This document shows, piece by piece, positions 12,463 through 21,695 of a stretch of 64,000 nt of DNA (positions are counted from its first letter, which is position 1; each line of letters starts with the position of its first letter). The notes under the pieces were generated by a model, which had not been told where the DNA came from, did not search any database, and saw only the letters and a program-made list of their open reading frames with translations. Source of the stretch: Thecaphora thlaspeos (lineage: Eukaryota; Basidiomycota; Ustilaginomycetes; Urocystidales; Glomosporiaceae); contig UWYS01000013.1 in the NCBI GenBank assembly GCA_900291925.1, positions 310,001 through 374,000 of the forward strand. The letters are read 5' to 3'. The translations under genes were made by a program, and so were the position numbers.

Positions 12463-13154
12463 CTAGAATCCCTTTGCCTCCAGAAAGGCCTTGATCTCTC
12501 TGACCTTGTTTCCCTTTACGACGAGTTTGCCACTATTGGCGACCTTGCTGAGCTGAACGGGCATAGCTGCGGTGGGATGACCGGAATGCGTGCCGGATTT
12601 CCTACCTGCCCTTGGTCTCTCTGGCTTCTTGCTCGTCGTAAATGGCATAGCACCGTTCCCGTTCTCGAGAGAGGAGAGGGTGAGCATCGCGAGGAGGTCT
12701 TGACGAAGTGCCTGCCGTGGTTTGATCGTTTCGATGAGTAGGAGAGGCTGAGGTCAGAACAAGACAGAGAGAAGGAACGAAGATACAGCAGGTGGAAACG
12801 AGAGAATCGAGGAGGGATACATACGTCAATGTCACCTTGCACCTTTCTGATCTCGGTCAAACAGCGTGTTCCGCCGTTTCGCGTGTCCGTGTAGACTGGC
12901 AGCGAATCGCCCGTCTTGCCTACGCGCGGTACAAAGTAAGGGTATCGAACGGCACGAGCTTCCCCGGATGCCAGCTCTGCCGGTGTCGGTGCATCGGTGG
13001 ATTGCGATGGTGTCAACTTAGCGGTGGTGTCGGAGGCGGTGGAGGAGGAGGAGGAGGAGCTCGAGGAACTCGAGACGAAACGGGAACAAGAGGCGGTGAG
13101 AGTGCGACTGTGTGTCTGTCGGAGCAGCGTCGGGAGGGAGAGACGTGGTAGCAT
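12463..13154 (-). CDS. Mitochondrial large-subunit ribosomal protein mL49 (Img2)
   Basis: Component of the mitochondrial 54S ribosomal subunit. Minus-strand exons are 12825..13154 and 12463..12711 (GTATGT donor, CGGCAG acceptor, phase 0), giving 192 residues. The first part is a mitochondrial presequence (MLPRLSLPTLLRQTHSRTL) followed by a Ser run and a low-complexity linker. The family core is YPYFVPRVGKTGDSLPVY, then GGTRCLTEIRKVQGDID, and the splice gives QGDIDALRQDLLAML. The C-terminus KLVVKGNKVREIKAFLEAKGF (split as KLVVKGNK and VREIKAFLEAKGF) matches the family end. An alternative in-frame acceptor would start exon 2 at 12747 and add 12 residues; the shorter join aligns better with mL49 proteins. 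Confidence 0.9.
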
Positions 13155-13681
13155 GTTGATTTGACTTTTTTTTTGTGTTCTAGGGTTGAATGGGAGGCAG
13201 GGCGAGCTGGTGAGAGGAGATAGGGGGCGATGCTGCGATGGTGATGGTGATGGCACGATGGTAGCAGAGGTGGAGTGGATATGCAAGCAAGGGCGTCGAG
13301 GCTTGGAGATTTTCTTCTTGGGGTGGGTTGAGCCGCCAGGCTGCTTGGATCCATCACGTGGAGTCGAGCCTCCGGATCCGGGCATTTTCGCCCCCGGCCC
13401 GCCCACCGCCTCCACGCACAGGCTGAGCTGTGCTGGCGGGCCCAAGGCACCGTTCCAGGCCTTCCAAAGAGCCAGGCTCGGCTGGCGCCACACTGGAGCC
13501 AGCCAGCGCAGCGCACCCGAAGTCGGCCAGCGAACGGTCCACGAATAAGGCGGATACACGCGGGGCAACCGAGGGCGTGCACGCGCCGCCAACTCTTCCT
13601 ACCCTTCCCCCCTGGTCCTCGTATTCCTCCTTTGCACCATCACCACCCACCAACAACCGCACACACCCACCGCAGCCAGCC
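13155..13681. promoter_or_regulatory. Divergent promoter between mL49 and SEC61 gamma
   Basis: Spacer of 527 bases between two outward-facing start codons. The half near SEC61 gamma is CA/CCA-rich up to the start. No TATA box or known operator stands out. Confidence 0.5.
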
Positions 13682-14363
13682 ATGTCCGACAAGATCAAGG
13701 AAATCGCCGATATCCCGCAATCCTTCATCCGCGAGGGGACCCAGTTCATGACGAGGTGTACCAAGCCCAACAAGAAGGGTGAGTTCTGGCCCGTCCTTTC
13801 CCCCTCCAGACCGGTCTCCTATGCTGCAACGTAGATTGATTCCTCATTGCTGTCTCAATTTACCACCACCGCCACCATCACCGCCACCGCCGCAGAGTAT
13901 ATCCAGATTTGCAGGGCCGTCGGTCTCGGGTTCGTCGTCATGGGCTTCATCGGGTACTTTGTCAAGCTCGTAAGTCTTCCAGCCGTGGCGCCGACGCTCA
14001 TCGACCCGCTGCTCAGCTGGATCAGACGAATCGCAGATATCTGACCTGGCTTTCAATCTGCTGCCACTTGGCTCTGCTTGCTATCTACCCCATCTCAGGT
14101 TCACATCCCTATCCACTCTATCGTGAGCACACATCTGAGCGCTCGAGACCTTCGACTGACGTCGATCAAGCCACTCCGGACCAAATGCTGACCTCGCCAT
14201 GATCCTACTCCCGCTCGTCCAATGCATTCGCTTCGTCTCGTTTCGCTAATTGAAGCTTGTGTACGTCCCCTCACTGGCGCAGACTCATTCAAGTAACCAT
14301 GCGAGTTATCCAGCTGACATCTTCCCCGCCACTTCTTCCTTCCTCTGTAGCGGTGGAGCGTAA
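13682..14363 (+). CDS. SSS1: SEC61 gamma subunit (Sss1), ER translocon
   Basis: Small tail-anchored subunit of the Sec61 protein-conducting channel in the ER membrane. Exons: 13682..13778, 13896..13969, then a short exon starting at 14099 and a last exon 14351..14363, giving 69 residues, within the usual 65-80. The N-terminus MSDKIKEIADIPQSFIREG and FMTRCTKPNKKEYIQ match the family; the single membrane helix is RAVGLGFVVMGFIGYFVKL, followed by VHIPIHSI. The last exon follows a textbook branch site and pyrimidine tract (GCTGAC ... CTCTGTAG) and, read in the third phase, gives exactly GGA-stop, the conserved C-terminus (VGGA). To keep that frame the third exon must end at 14124 (a GA..AG intron) rather than at the nearby GTGAGC site, which leaves exon 3 ending at 14122. 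The gene is certain; the last junction is not. Confidence 0.85.
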
Positions 14364-14595
14364 AACCAGCCGCCATCTCTCGACAACTGCAGCATCTTCG
14401 AGCGCACCGACAATCTTGCCGCCCGTCTCGCAAGCTTTGGTCTTCACTTCTTGTAACATTTCTTTTCATCCCGTTCTTCGGGCATCTTGGGCGCACATCA
14501 CAGGGAACTCAATCAACAGGTTCTCTTGTCACACGAGCCCAGTACCGCCATCTTCCCGCTACGCTCCAAGCCGGGTTCGTCCGGATCGTCGACCG

Positions 14596-17500
14596 CTACA
14601 GACCCAAGACTATGACATCGTACGCCTTCTTGAGCGCTTCGATGTCGCCAGCGATCCAGACAGCATCGAAGAGGCTCGTCACGGCTCGGCGCTGTTCGGG
14701 CACAGCATCGAGTAGCTCGACAATCAGGTCCTGTGCCGCCTCTGCGATGCGCTCGCTGCCGGCGACTATAAACAAGATGGTGTCGAGGGAAAGGCGAGCA
14801 CGAGTAGGGTTGGTCAGCCTCCTTTCTGTGAGACTGTGCAGCGACGAGGACCGACGCAGCGCCACGCACAGGGCCAGAAGAGTTCGACGCGCAGGATGCG
14901 CTGGACTAGCGGAGCGCTCGGGTGGCTGGCCTGCTTGGCTGAGATCGCGGCCAGGTCGCAGCCGGGGCCAGGTTCGATGTCTCCGTCGAGGATCAGCTGC
15001 CGCTCGACCAGCGACTTGGTCACGATCATCGGCTCGGCGCTGCCGTAGTCGAACGGGTGCATCCCGCTGCATCGTTCCGAAGTGAGAGGCCGGTTCGGTT
15101 GTTGGTCAGTTGCTGAAGGCGGGCTCGACACGCCTGTCCGAACCCGCACAGGCTACCCACTGGAGCATGAAGAAGAGCATGACGCCCAAGCTCCAAGAGT
15201 CCATCTTCGATGGACAGGTCGAGATGCGACACGAGAACGGCGGAGCTGTCAGTTGCGCGTTCAGGTGTTGCCGTGTCCCTCACCATCGATCCAGGTGCCG
15301 GCTCTTCTCACTCACCTTAAACGGATCGTAGAAATCCCCCGTGTAGCGAGACAGGAGCGCTTCTCGCGCCAGGTACGATGGCGTGCCGACGTGCGACTTG
15401 GTCTTTGCGCTCCAGACCTCGCCGATGACGTCCACGTCGTCGGCACTGCCACCTGTGTCGTTGCCGCCATCGCTCTCATCCACGACTGCCTCTTGGTCGC
15501 GCGCATACCTCTCGGCAGCGTCAAAGGCGAGGCCGAAATCGCCAAGCAGGACGTGCGGCATCACGCTGCTGCCTCGAACGAGCAAGACGTTCTCTGGCTG
15601 CGGCGTAAAATTGGGGGGCTCGGATCAGCTTGAGTCTGTCTTGACACTTGCGCCTGCCTGCTATCGTCCTGCCAGACCATGCTCCGCGCACCTTGATGTC
15701 TGTCGGAGAGTACGGCATCAGGAGTCGGGGCGGCGTCTGCGATCAGCAACTGTAACGGCAATCGAGTCAATTGCTTTTCATGGCTCAGTATGCCCCACCT
15801 CGATGGGCGATGCCGTGTTTGTGCAGGTACTAGTTCCGGGGCGGGGCCGGGGTCCAGTGTTCCGTGATCAGCACGCAATGTCGTGACGACATTCTCTGCG
15901 AGCGCGAACAGGCGCAGACGACTCACAGAGAGCGCAACCCCGAGCTGGTAGACGATGACTGCCGCGAGAGGAGGACACAAGTGGTACAATCGCGATCAGC
16001 CTCGGTTCGAATCCCACCCTGACCCTCGCTTCGACGATTCTTTGGCATCGTACATTTGGCCACATCGTCCTGAAGGTAGCGCTCTCGGACGATGAATTCG
16101 AAGAGATCGCCACCGGAGACGAGCTGCAAGAAGAGGCGGCTGTCATCGAGTCAAAAGGAGGGTCGAGTCGCTAGGCTTCAGCCGGTCTTTGTCGCGCGCA
16201 GTTGTTGAAAGTCCCGTAGCAAGACTGTCTCGATGGAGCTCACATGTTGGCTCCGTCATCATGGACATCGTAGAGAGCGTTGATGTTGGGCTGCGTCGTG
16301 CGAGCGCGCGTGAGGGAGTCAGATCCCGGCGGACTCAAATCAACGCGACGACGACATGCCCAAGTTGTGCTCGTCTACTCACATGCGAGATCCACTTGAG
16401 AATCTGCGCGGGATGAGTGTGTTCAATTGTTCCGGTGTGGCGTATCAGAGACTCAGAAGAAGCTCGGATCGCCGGCAGATCGACTGTGCGGCTCGACTTA
16501 CATCGATCTCCCATTTCAGGTCCATTCCAGTGGCTTTTTCATCGCCGACGGCTTTGCTCTGCACCTTGCACGCAACCTGACGGCGAGAGCGCTTGTCATA
16601 GGCAAGGTAGACCTTACCGAACGATCCCCTAACAGTTTAGAAGCAGCGCCAAAGGATGCCGGTCAGCACAGGATAGAGGGCGAGCGCCGTGAGACAGTCT
16701 CCCTTCTCGTGGCACTCACGTTCCAAGGATGCGGTCCGAGATCGCGTAGGTGCTGACCATCTGTGATGGCGACGCAGGACGCGGTGATATGGAAGTCAGT
16801 CGCTTAAATGTCAACAGAGCACGAGGACGCGGCAAAGTCTTACCTCACAGCGGCCGTCCGTATCTTTCGTATAGCCAGCAAACTGGTTAAACAAGAAGCC
16901 TGTCACAGAGCGATGGAGCGGTTTAGTTGGAAACATTCTCGCATGCGGCTGGACTGGTCGGGGGGAATCCGCCTGTTCACTTTGAGAGCCGGGGACCTCG
17001 ATCCTGTCGCCATCGCTCAGCAGAATGCTCGTCTTGTGGACGCGAGTGCCGTTGCAGATAAGGCCGTTTGTGGACTTGTCCTGAAGACACAGGGGAAGGG
17101 AGAGCCCTGTCGGTGTCCAGTACGCGGCGGCAGCTTGAGCGTCCAGGCAGGTCCATACTGACCTCGCAGCTGACGAAGATCTCTCCGGAGTCCGTTCTGT
17201 CAAAAGAGGCGGGGGTCAGCAGTTCAGCTTCTCGCCACACCTCCATGCACTGCCGCCCTCCCGCCGAGACGACTCACCGGTACGCGAAGAGAACAAAATG
17301 CTGCACACAAGGCATCACAACATGTGGCGACACGGGTTGCCGACCAGCGAGGATCAACGTCAGGATCTCGACAGCTGGCATCATTACCTCAGAAGAGGTC
17401 CGGGCAGTCTCGATAGGCGCGTTGACATACAATGCTCGAGACGCTCAACTCGGGAAGGACATAGTCGCTGTTGGGCGGTACATACCAGAGAGAAAACCGT

Positions 17501-18347
17501 TGAAGGTCAGCTCAGCTCTGGCGCGCTCGGCTACCGCACATGGCGATCTAAGCCGTATCCTTTCGTGAGACGACACTCACCACTGATCGTACCGTCCTAC
17601 GAGCAGACGCTGATAGCATTCGAGCCGAAGGACTGCAGACCGGCGACCATTGTGATTCCGAAATGTGAGTAGAAGACGGTCAGGCTCGCAGCGTGTTACG
17701 TTTCTGACCTTGGGACGAGATGTACACCTGCCCGCTCACCTTGCGGTCGGCTGCCTCGAAAGGTCGACATCAGGGCGACAGCACCGGAAGCGCTCTCGAC
17801 ACGGTAGCCCTCTCTCTTCAGGGTTGCCGGCTGGGCCTCCTCTTGCTCCCGCATCAGCACCGCCCGACCTTGGGCCACCTCGTTGCCGACATCCTCGGGC
17901 TGGTCAGAGGCTTGGACCCGAGTTCGCTTTCGATCGATCGCATCTGCCGCAATCCTGACCTTTTTGACCCTGCAACTCTTGTAGGTTGTGACTGTGTTGG
18001 CAACATAGACCATCGTCAATGCGGCACTGCCTGGTTTGGTACGAGCGTTGGAGAGTGGGCCGGTAGGAAAAGGTATCGTACGCTGACAGTCGCGACCATA
18101 GATGGCAGGAAAGGGGGGAGGGGAGGAGGGATCAGGGTCGGGCCGTCCAGGGCCAATCTCGACACGGCTGGGTCCCCCATGCTGAGCCTGCCTCTTTCGA
18201 GGGCAGCTCTCGTGTGCCCTTAGAGTCGTTAGGAAGTGGGTCGCGAGCCGAAGCCACCTGCTCATCTTCGGGACGTCCCGACGAGGAGCCTTGAGCCGTT
18301 TGTCGCCAGGCGTCTCGGATAACCTCCAGTGTCTCGGCATCCTCCAT
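14596..18347 (-). CDS. FHA-domain Ser/Thr checkpoint-type kinase (Rad53/Cds1/Chk2-like)
   Basis: Nuclear kinase with one N-terminal FHA phosphothreonine-binding domain and a CAMK-type kinase domain, the plan of Cds1/Chk2/Dun1. Resolved minus-strand exons: 17581..17632, 17431..17467, 17278..17300, 17163..17196, 16981..17080, 16844..16899, 16720..16760, 16502..16628, 16383..16403, 16244..16290, 16054..16139, 15927..15958, 15799..15829, 15692..15699, 15316..15597, 15157..15204, 14870..15066, 14596..14765. The FHA part reads LLVGRYDQCDYVLPELSVSS, then DKSTNGLICNG and LLSDGDRIEVPGSQ. Kinase motifs: GTGSFGKVY, VACKV, HPNI, HRDIKPENVLL, GDFGLAFD, GTPSYLARE, DSWSLGVMLFF, GMHPFDYG. The product ends just after subdomain XI. 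The first exons (from ATG at 18347, MEDAETLEVIRDAWRQ, to an exon ending at 17709) are not settled. The 15067-15156 junction breaks phase. APE is ARE here. Confidence 0.85.
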
Positions 18348-19111
18348 CTCCGTTTCGGCGCTTGCACCCTGTCTACGCCCCGACGAGGGCGTAGCTCACG
18401 GCGACGGCGGCAGTACACAGAGCATCCAGCGTGATAATGACGAGATAGAGTTGCGAAGCCCTCCGCGAACAGCGTTTGTTCACACCCTTCCTTTGCGCGC
18501 CCGATCATTACATCGGAAGATCCCCGACTCTCATCCCTCGCGAAGACGCTGGTCACATCGCTCTTCGCCAACGTTCGGGTGGGGTGACACAGCGCCGTTT
18601 CCACTCCGAAAGAGACCGCCCATGATCCGTGCATGCAGAGGTTGTAAATTGACCGTATGCCAGTGTGCGGTCCGGCCATCAAGCAGAAGTACAATTTTAG
18701 TTTGGTGGAGAAATGAGGACGAACAGCGAGGTGCGGCGGTAGCGACGACGAAAACCCACAAGTCAGGGATCGTGTGTTGTTTTGTTGAAGCCTAGCATAA
18801 GAGAGCGGCAGGGACGGGGTAGAGAGTCCGCTACAGCCCAGTTGTGGGGATTCCGCTATTGCTACGCCGACCGACGCCCCACCAACAATTACGAGGGCGA
18901 GACCCAACACCTCGTCCGCTGGAGTCCTGCACTAAGAACCCCAGCGTTTGACAAGGTACGAATCTCTTCCCCCGCCGGGGAGGACGACAACTCCCCTTCC
19001 AGCTCTGTCCTCCTATCCGAGCGGCTCTCTCCTTCTCAGACCATGGACAGCCCAGCCCTCAGACGTCCCATCTCCTTCAGTTCCCGGGAATCAAATCGGA
19101 CGCCAAGGCAT
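18348..19111. other. Spacer between the FHA kinase and RPL35
   Basis: 764 bases presumably holding the kinase promoter and the RPL35 3' end. A long minus-strand frame (17696-18910) crosses it, but it has no recognisable domain and contradicts the exon phases of the kinase, so it was not called. I see no RNA gene or repeat here. Confidence 0.4.
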
Positions 19112-20733
19112 TTATGCCTTGAGGACAAACTTGCGGTTGCCGAAGTGGATGTTCTTCTTGTGCTGGCGCTCGGTGATGGCGCTCAACTCGTGCTGTGGTG
19201 GTGGTGAGGGTGATCGAGGAGGCAGAGGTAGAGAGAGAGTCAGCCACCTGGATATGAGCTGCTGGGAAGCCGTACTCGCCCAATGGAATGCCGGATGCCA
19301 ATGCTGCCAACATCCTCCAGCTTCCATCATTCCTCCCTCAGTACGATAAAGCCGGTCTCTTTACGTCGAGGTCCACTGATCCCTTCCTTTCCCGACGATC
19401 CTTTTCCACTCCCCCCACACCGTAGCGGGCCTGCAGCCGCATGTCCGCATGCCAAGCTCGAGCGCTCGAAGGCAGCAACCTGCAGAGCCCGAGCTCAAAT
19501 GCCTTGAGCAGTGAAGTCGGCCTCCCGCGATCCTGTTCCATTTGAGATCATCCTGCTGCGATCGTCCAGTGTACCAGCTGCTTCTTCCCTGTTCCGATGC
19601 GCTTCTCAAGTGCTTGAGTCGGCCCCCATGGTCGATGTCCTCCACAGTCCCACTCCAGTGGCAGTACTGGCAGCCGGCATCCGGGCCCGAGTCGGTGGCG
19701 TCATCCTGACGTATGAGGCGGGAGCGCCGACATTTACCTTGGTCAGCTTCCTGCGGATGGCACGGGTCTTCTTGGCGCGGAGGTCGAGGGGAAGGTGCTT
19801 CTTGCCCTTGTAGAACTCGCGCAGGTTGGCGCGCTGCTTCTGATTGATAACAGTGAGGACGCGGGCGATGTTCTTGCGGACAACGGTGCTGTTGGCCATG
19901 GGCGAGAGACGGACGTGGTGAGGTAGGGGCCGGTGGTGGAAATGCGTCCAAGTCAGATTGGGTGTCTAAACGGACAGGCTATGTGCTGTCGCAGCGTTGT
20001 TGTCTCTACTCACATCTTGGTGAGCTTGCTCGAGTTGCCACCGGCGACCTTCTGGACGCGGAGCTGGAGGAGCTCAGTCTTGAGCTCCTCGAGCTGGCTG
20101 GTCAGGTCAGCCTTGGACTTGGACTGGAGCTCGTATGCCTTGACCTTGACCTGTTTCGCATCAAGATGAGTTTTCATGTCATGATAGTCGGCCGGAGTCA
20201 GCCGGGCTGTCCCTTCTTTCCGGATGGCGTGATATCTGTGCGATCGGAACAGGTCGGGCAGTTCGAGAAGGTCGAGCAGTTGTGTCGTAAAGATGATGTG
20301 TTGGAAGTCGGTCGCTCGTCCTGCCTTTAGGTCGTTTCATCTCCGTCGCAAGAACCTGTCGGGTACCTGTGCCACCTCGAGGCGATCCCGGTCAAGCGAT
20401 TCCGACTTTCCAGCTTCTGCACCTTTCCATTCTAATCCATACGGGAAGCCTGTGTCGTCCCAGTCCACCTTGTTCGACAGCTTCTCCCTGCTCCTCGTAC
20501 GCCCGAAAGTCCAGCATACGACCCCTATGATCTCCCAAATCGAATGGCTGGACGAGCAATCCTCCGACCTAGGAGCTATATCGTTGTTTGTCGTCTCGTT
20601 GTTGGGTCATCTGTCGATCGTGGTCGTCGGTCGTTGGTCGTCGTTCGTCGAGTCGGCCGGTGCTGGTGCTGAAAGGTCGGCAATCATCGCTGTCGCTGTT
20701 GTCGTCGTCGAAATCGTCGTTGACACTTACCAT
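19112..20733 (-). CDS. RPL35: 60S ribosomal protein L35 (uL29)
   Basis: Cytosolic large-subunit ribosomal protein at the exit tunnel. Minus-strand exons are 20731..20733 (ATG only), 20014..20150, 19738..19888 and 19112..19192, giving 123 residues, exactly the usual length. ATG is followed at once by GTAAGT. Exon 2 begins [16 protein letters not shown] and ends KLTKI across the splice; exon 3 has [34 protein letters not shown] and RAIRRKLTK; exon 4 has [20 protein letters not shown] and the conserved end KFVLKA. All acceptors and donors are GT-AG. The first intron is long (580 bases) against about 110, 125 and 545 for others, as is common for fungal ribosomal protein genes. The third intron (19193-19737) is also long. 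Confidence 0.96.
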
Positions 20734-21695
20734 TGTTGCGATGTGATATGAGTTTGCTTGAGGGAGGGGGAAGCGGAGGGGAGATCGCAAGGGTGCGGAT
20801 GGTGAGCCGGAAGGGCTCCCGCCTCGCCCCAGCTAGCGGGCCCGCCAGGCGCTGCAACGGACTGCTGCGCCCCCTCTCGAATTCCATTTCAGACGAGGCC
20901 GCCCAATCCAAATATTTCAAATCGCGAAATAAAAGACCGACGTATCGAATTCAACACACGCGCCGGCGCTCCCCAACCGCCTCTATAAACGCACCCTCTG
21001 CTCGCTGCCCAGCGGGACCGGGGCAAGCGAGGCGCTCCAATTTTTTTTTTCTCGCTGAGGAAACAAAAGTTCTCGCGCTGTCGCCGTTTTTCTTCGGCCG
21101 AGGGCAAAGATCGGGCAAGCAGCAGCTTTAAAAATCGATCGGCGATTCGTCCGTCGCTCCCCGTCGCCCTCCGCACAGCCACGCACCTTTCCAGGACCCG
21201 TCCTGAGTTCATGCGCCCAAAAAGCGGCAGGCGACGCCTCAAGGTCTCCCTTCAACCTTTGATCCCAACCTCAGGCCAGTAGGACAGAGAATCAAGCACG
21301 AATGATTGGCTACACAGAAGCAGTGTTGTGAGATTCGTCCATTGTCGAGCACCGATCGCATGGATGCGTGGCTCGAGGTGTAGAAATACAGCAGGGGAGG
21401 GAGCAGGGAGTGGCATCGGGAGAGAATGTGTGGTGTGACGTCGCGCGTTTTGACGGCGCTGCCCGGACCTTGTGACGATGGGCGACGTTAGAAGAGTGGA
21501 GGGAGGACGAGAGCTACAGATAGCGTCAACGGGAAGAGATCTGGACGTAGCTGGAGGAAGGATCTAAGGAAGGACTGTGACGATGGAGACCACCGGCTAC
21601 TTTTACAGAGATCAAAGAAGGAGCGTAGCGGAGGGTACAGGCAGAGAGGCAGGGATAGGCGGGGAAGGCAGGGGCGGGGAGGAACGTTATTCTCT
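20734..21695. other. RPL35 promoter and 3' flank of the membrane-protein gene
   Basis: 962 bases. The part next to RPL35 must be its promoter. An AT-richer patch around 20905-20950 stands out against the GC-rich background. The part from about 21250 should hold the 3' end of the large minus-strand gene. No gene of its own is seen. Confidence 0.5.

Noticed and set aside
15961..16040. tRNA-like B-box word GGTTCGAATCC
   Set aside because: The flanking bases do not form a T-stem and no A-box or acceptor stem fits; it lies in an intron of the kinase.
17488..17520. Candidate extra exon of the FHA kinase ending CTCTCTG/GTATGT
   Set aside because: Using it would break the clean GRYDQ-CDYVLP join of the FHA domain, which is already in phase without it.
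17696..18910. 404-codon minus-strand open frame across the 5' part of the FHA kinase
   Set aside because: Its frame disagrees with the kinase exons at its 3' end and it has no family features; parts of it may still be coding by chance overlap.
20982..20989. CTATAAAC as a TATA box on the plus strand
   Set aside because: No plus-strand gene starts downstream; it is probably chance in the RPL35 upstream region.
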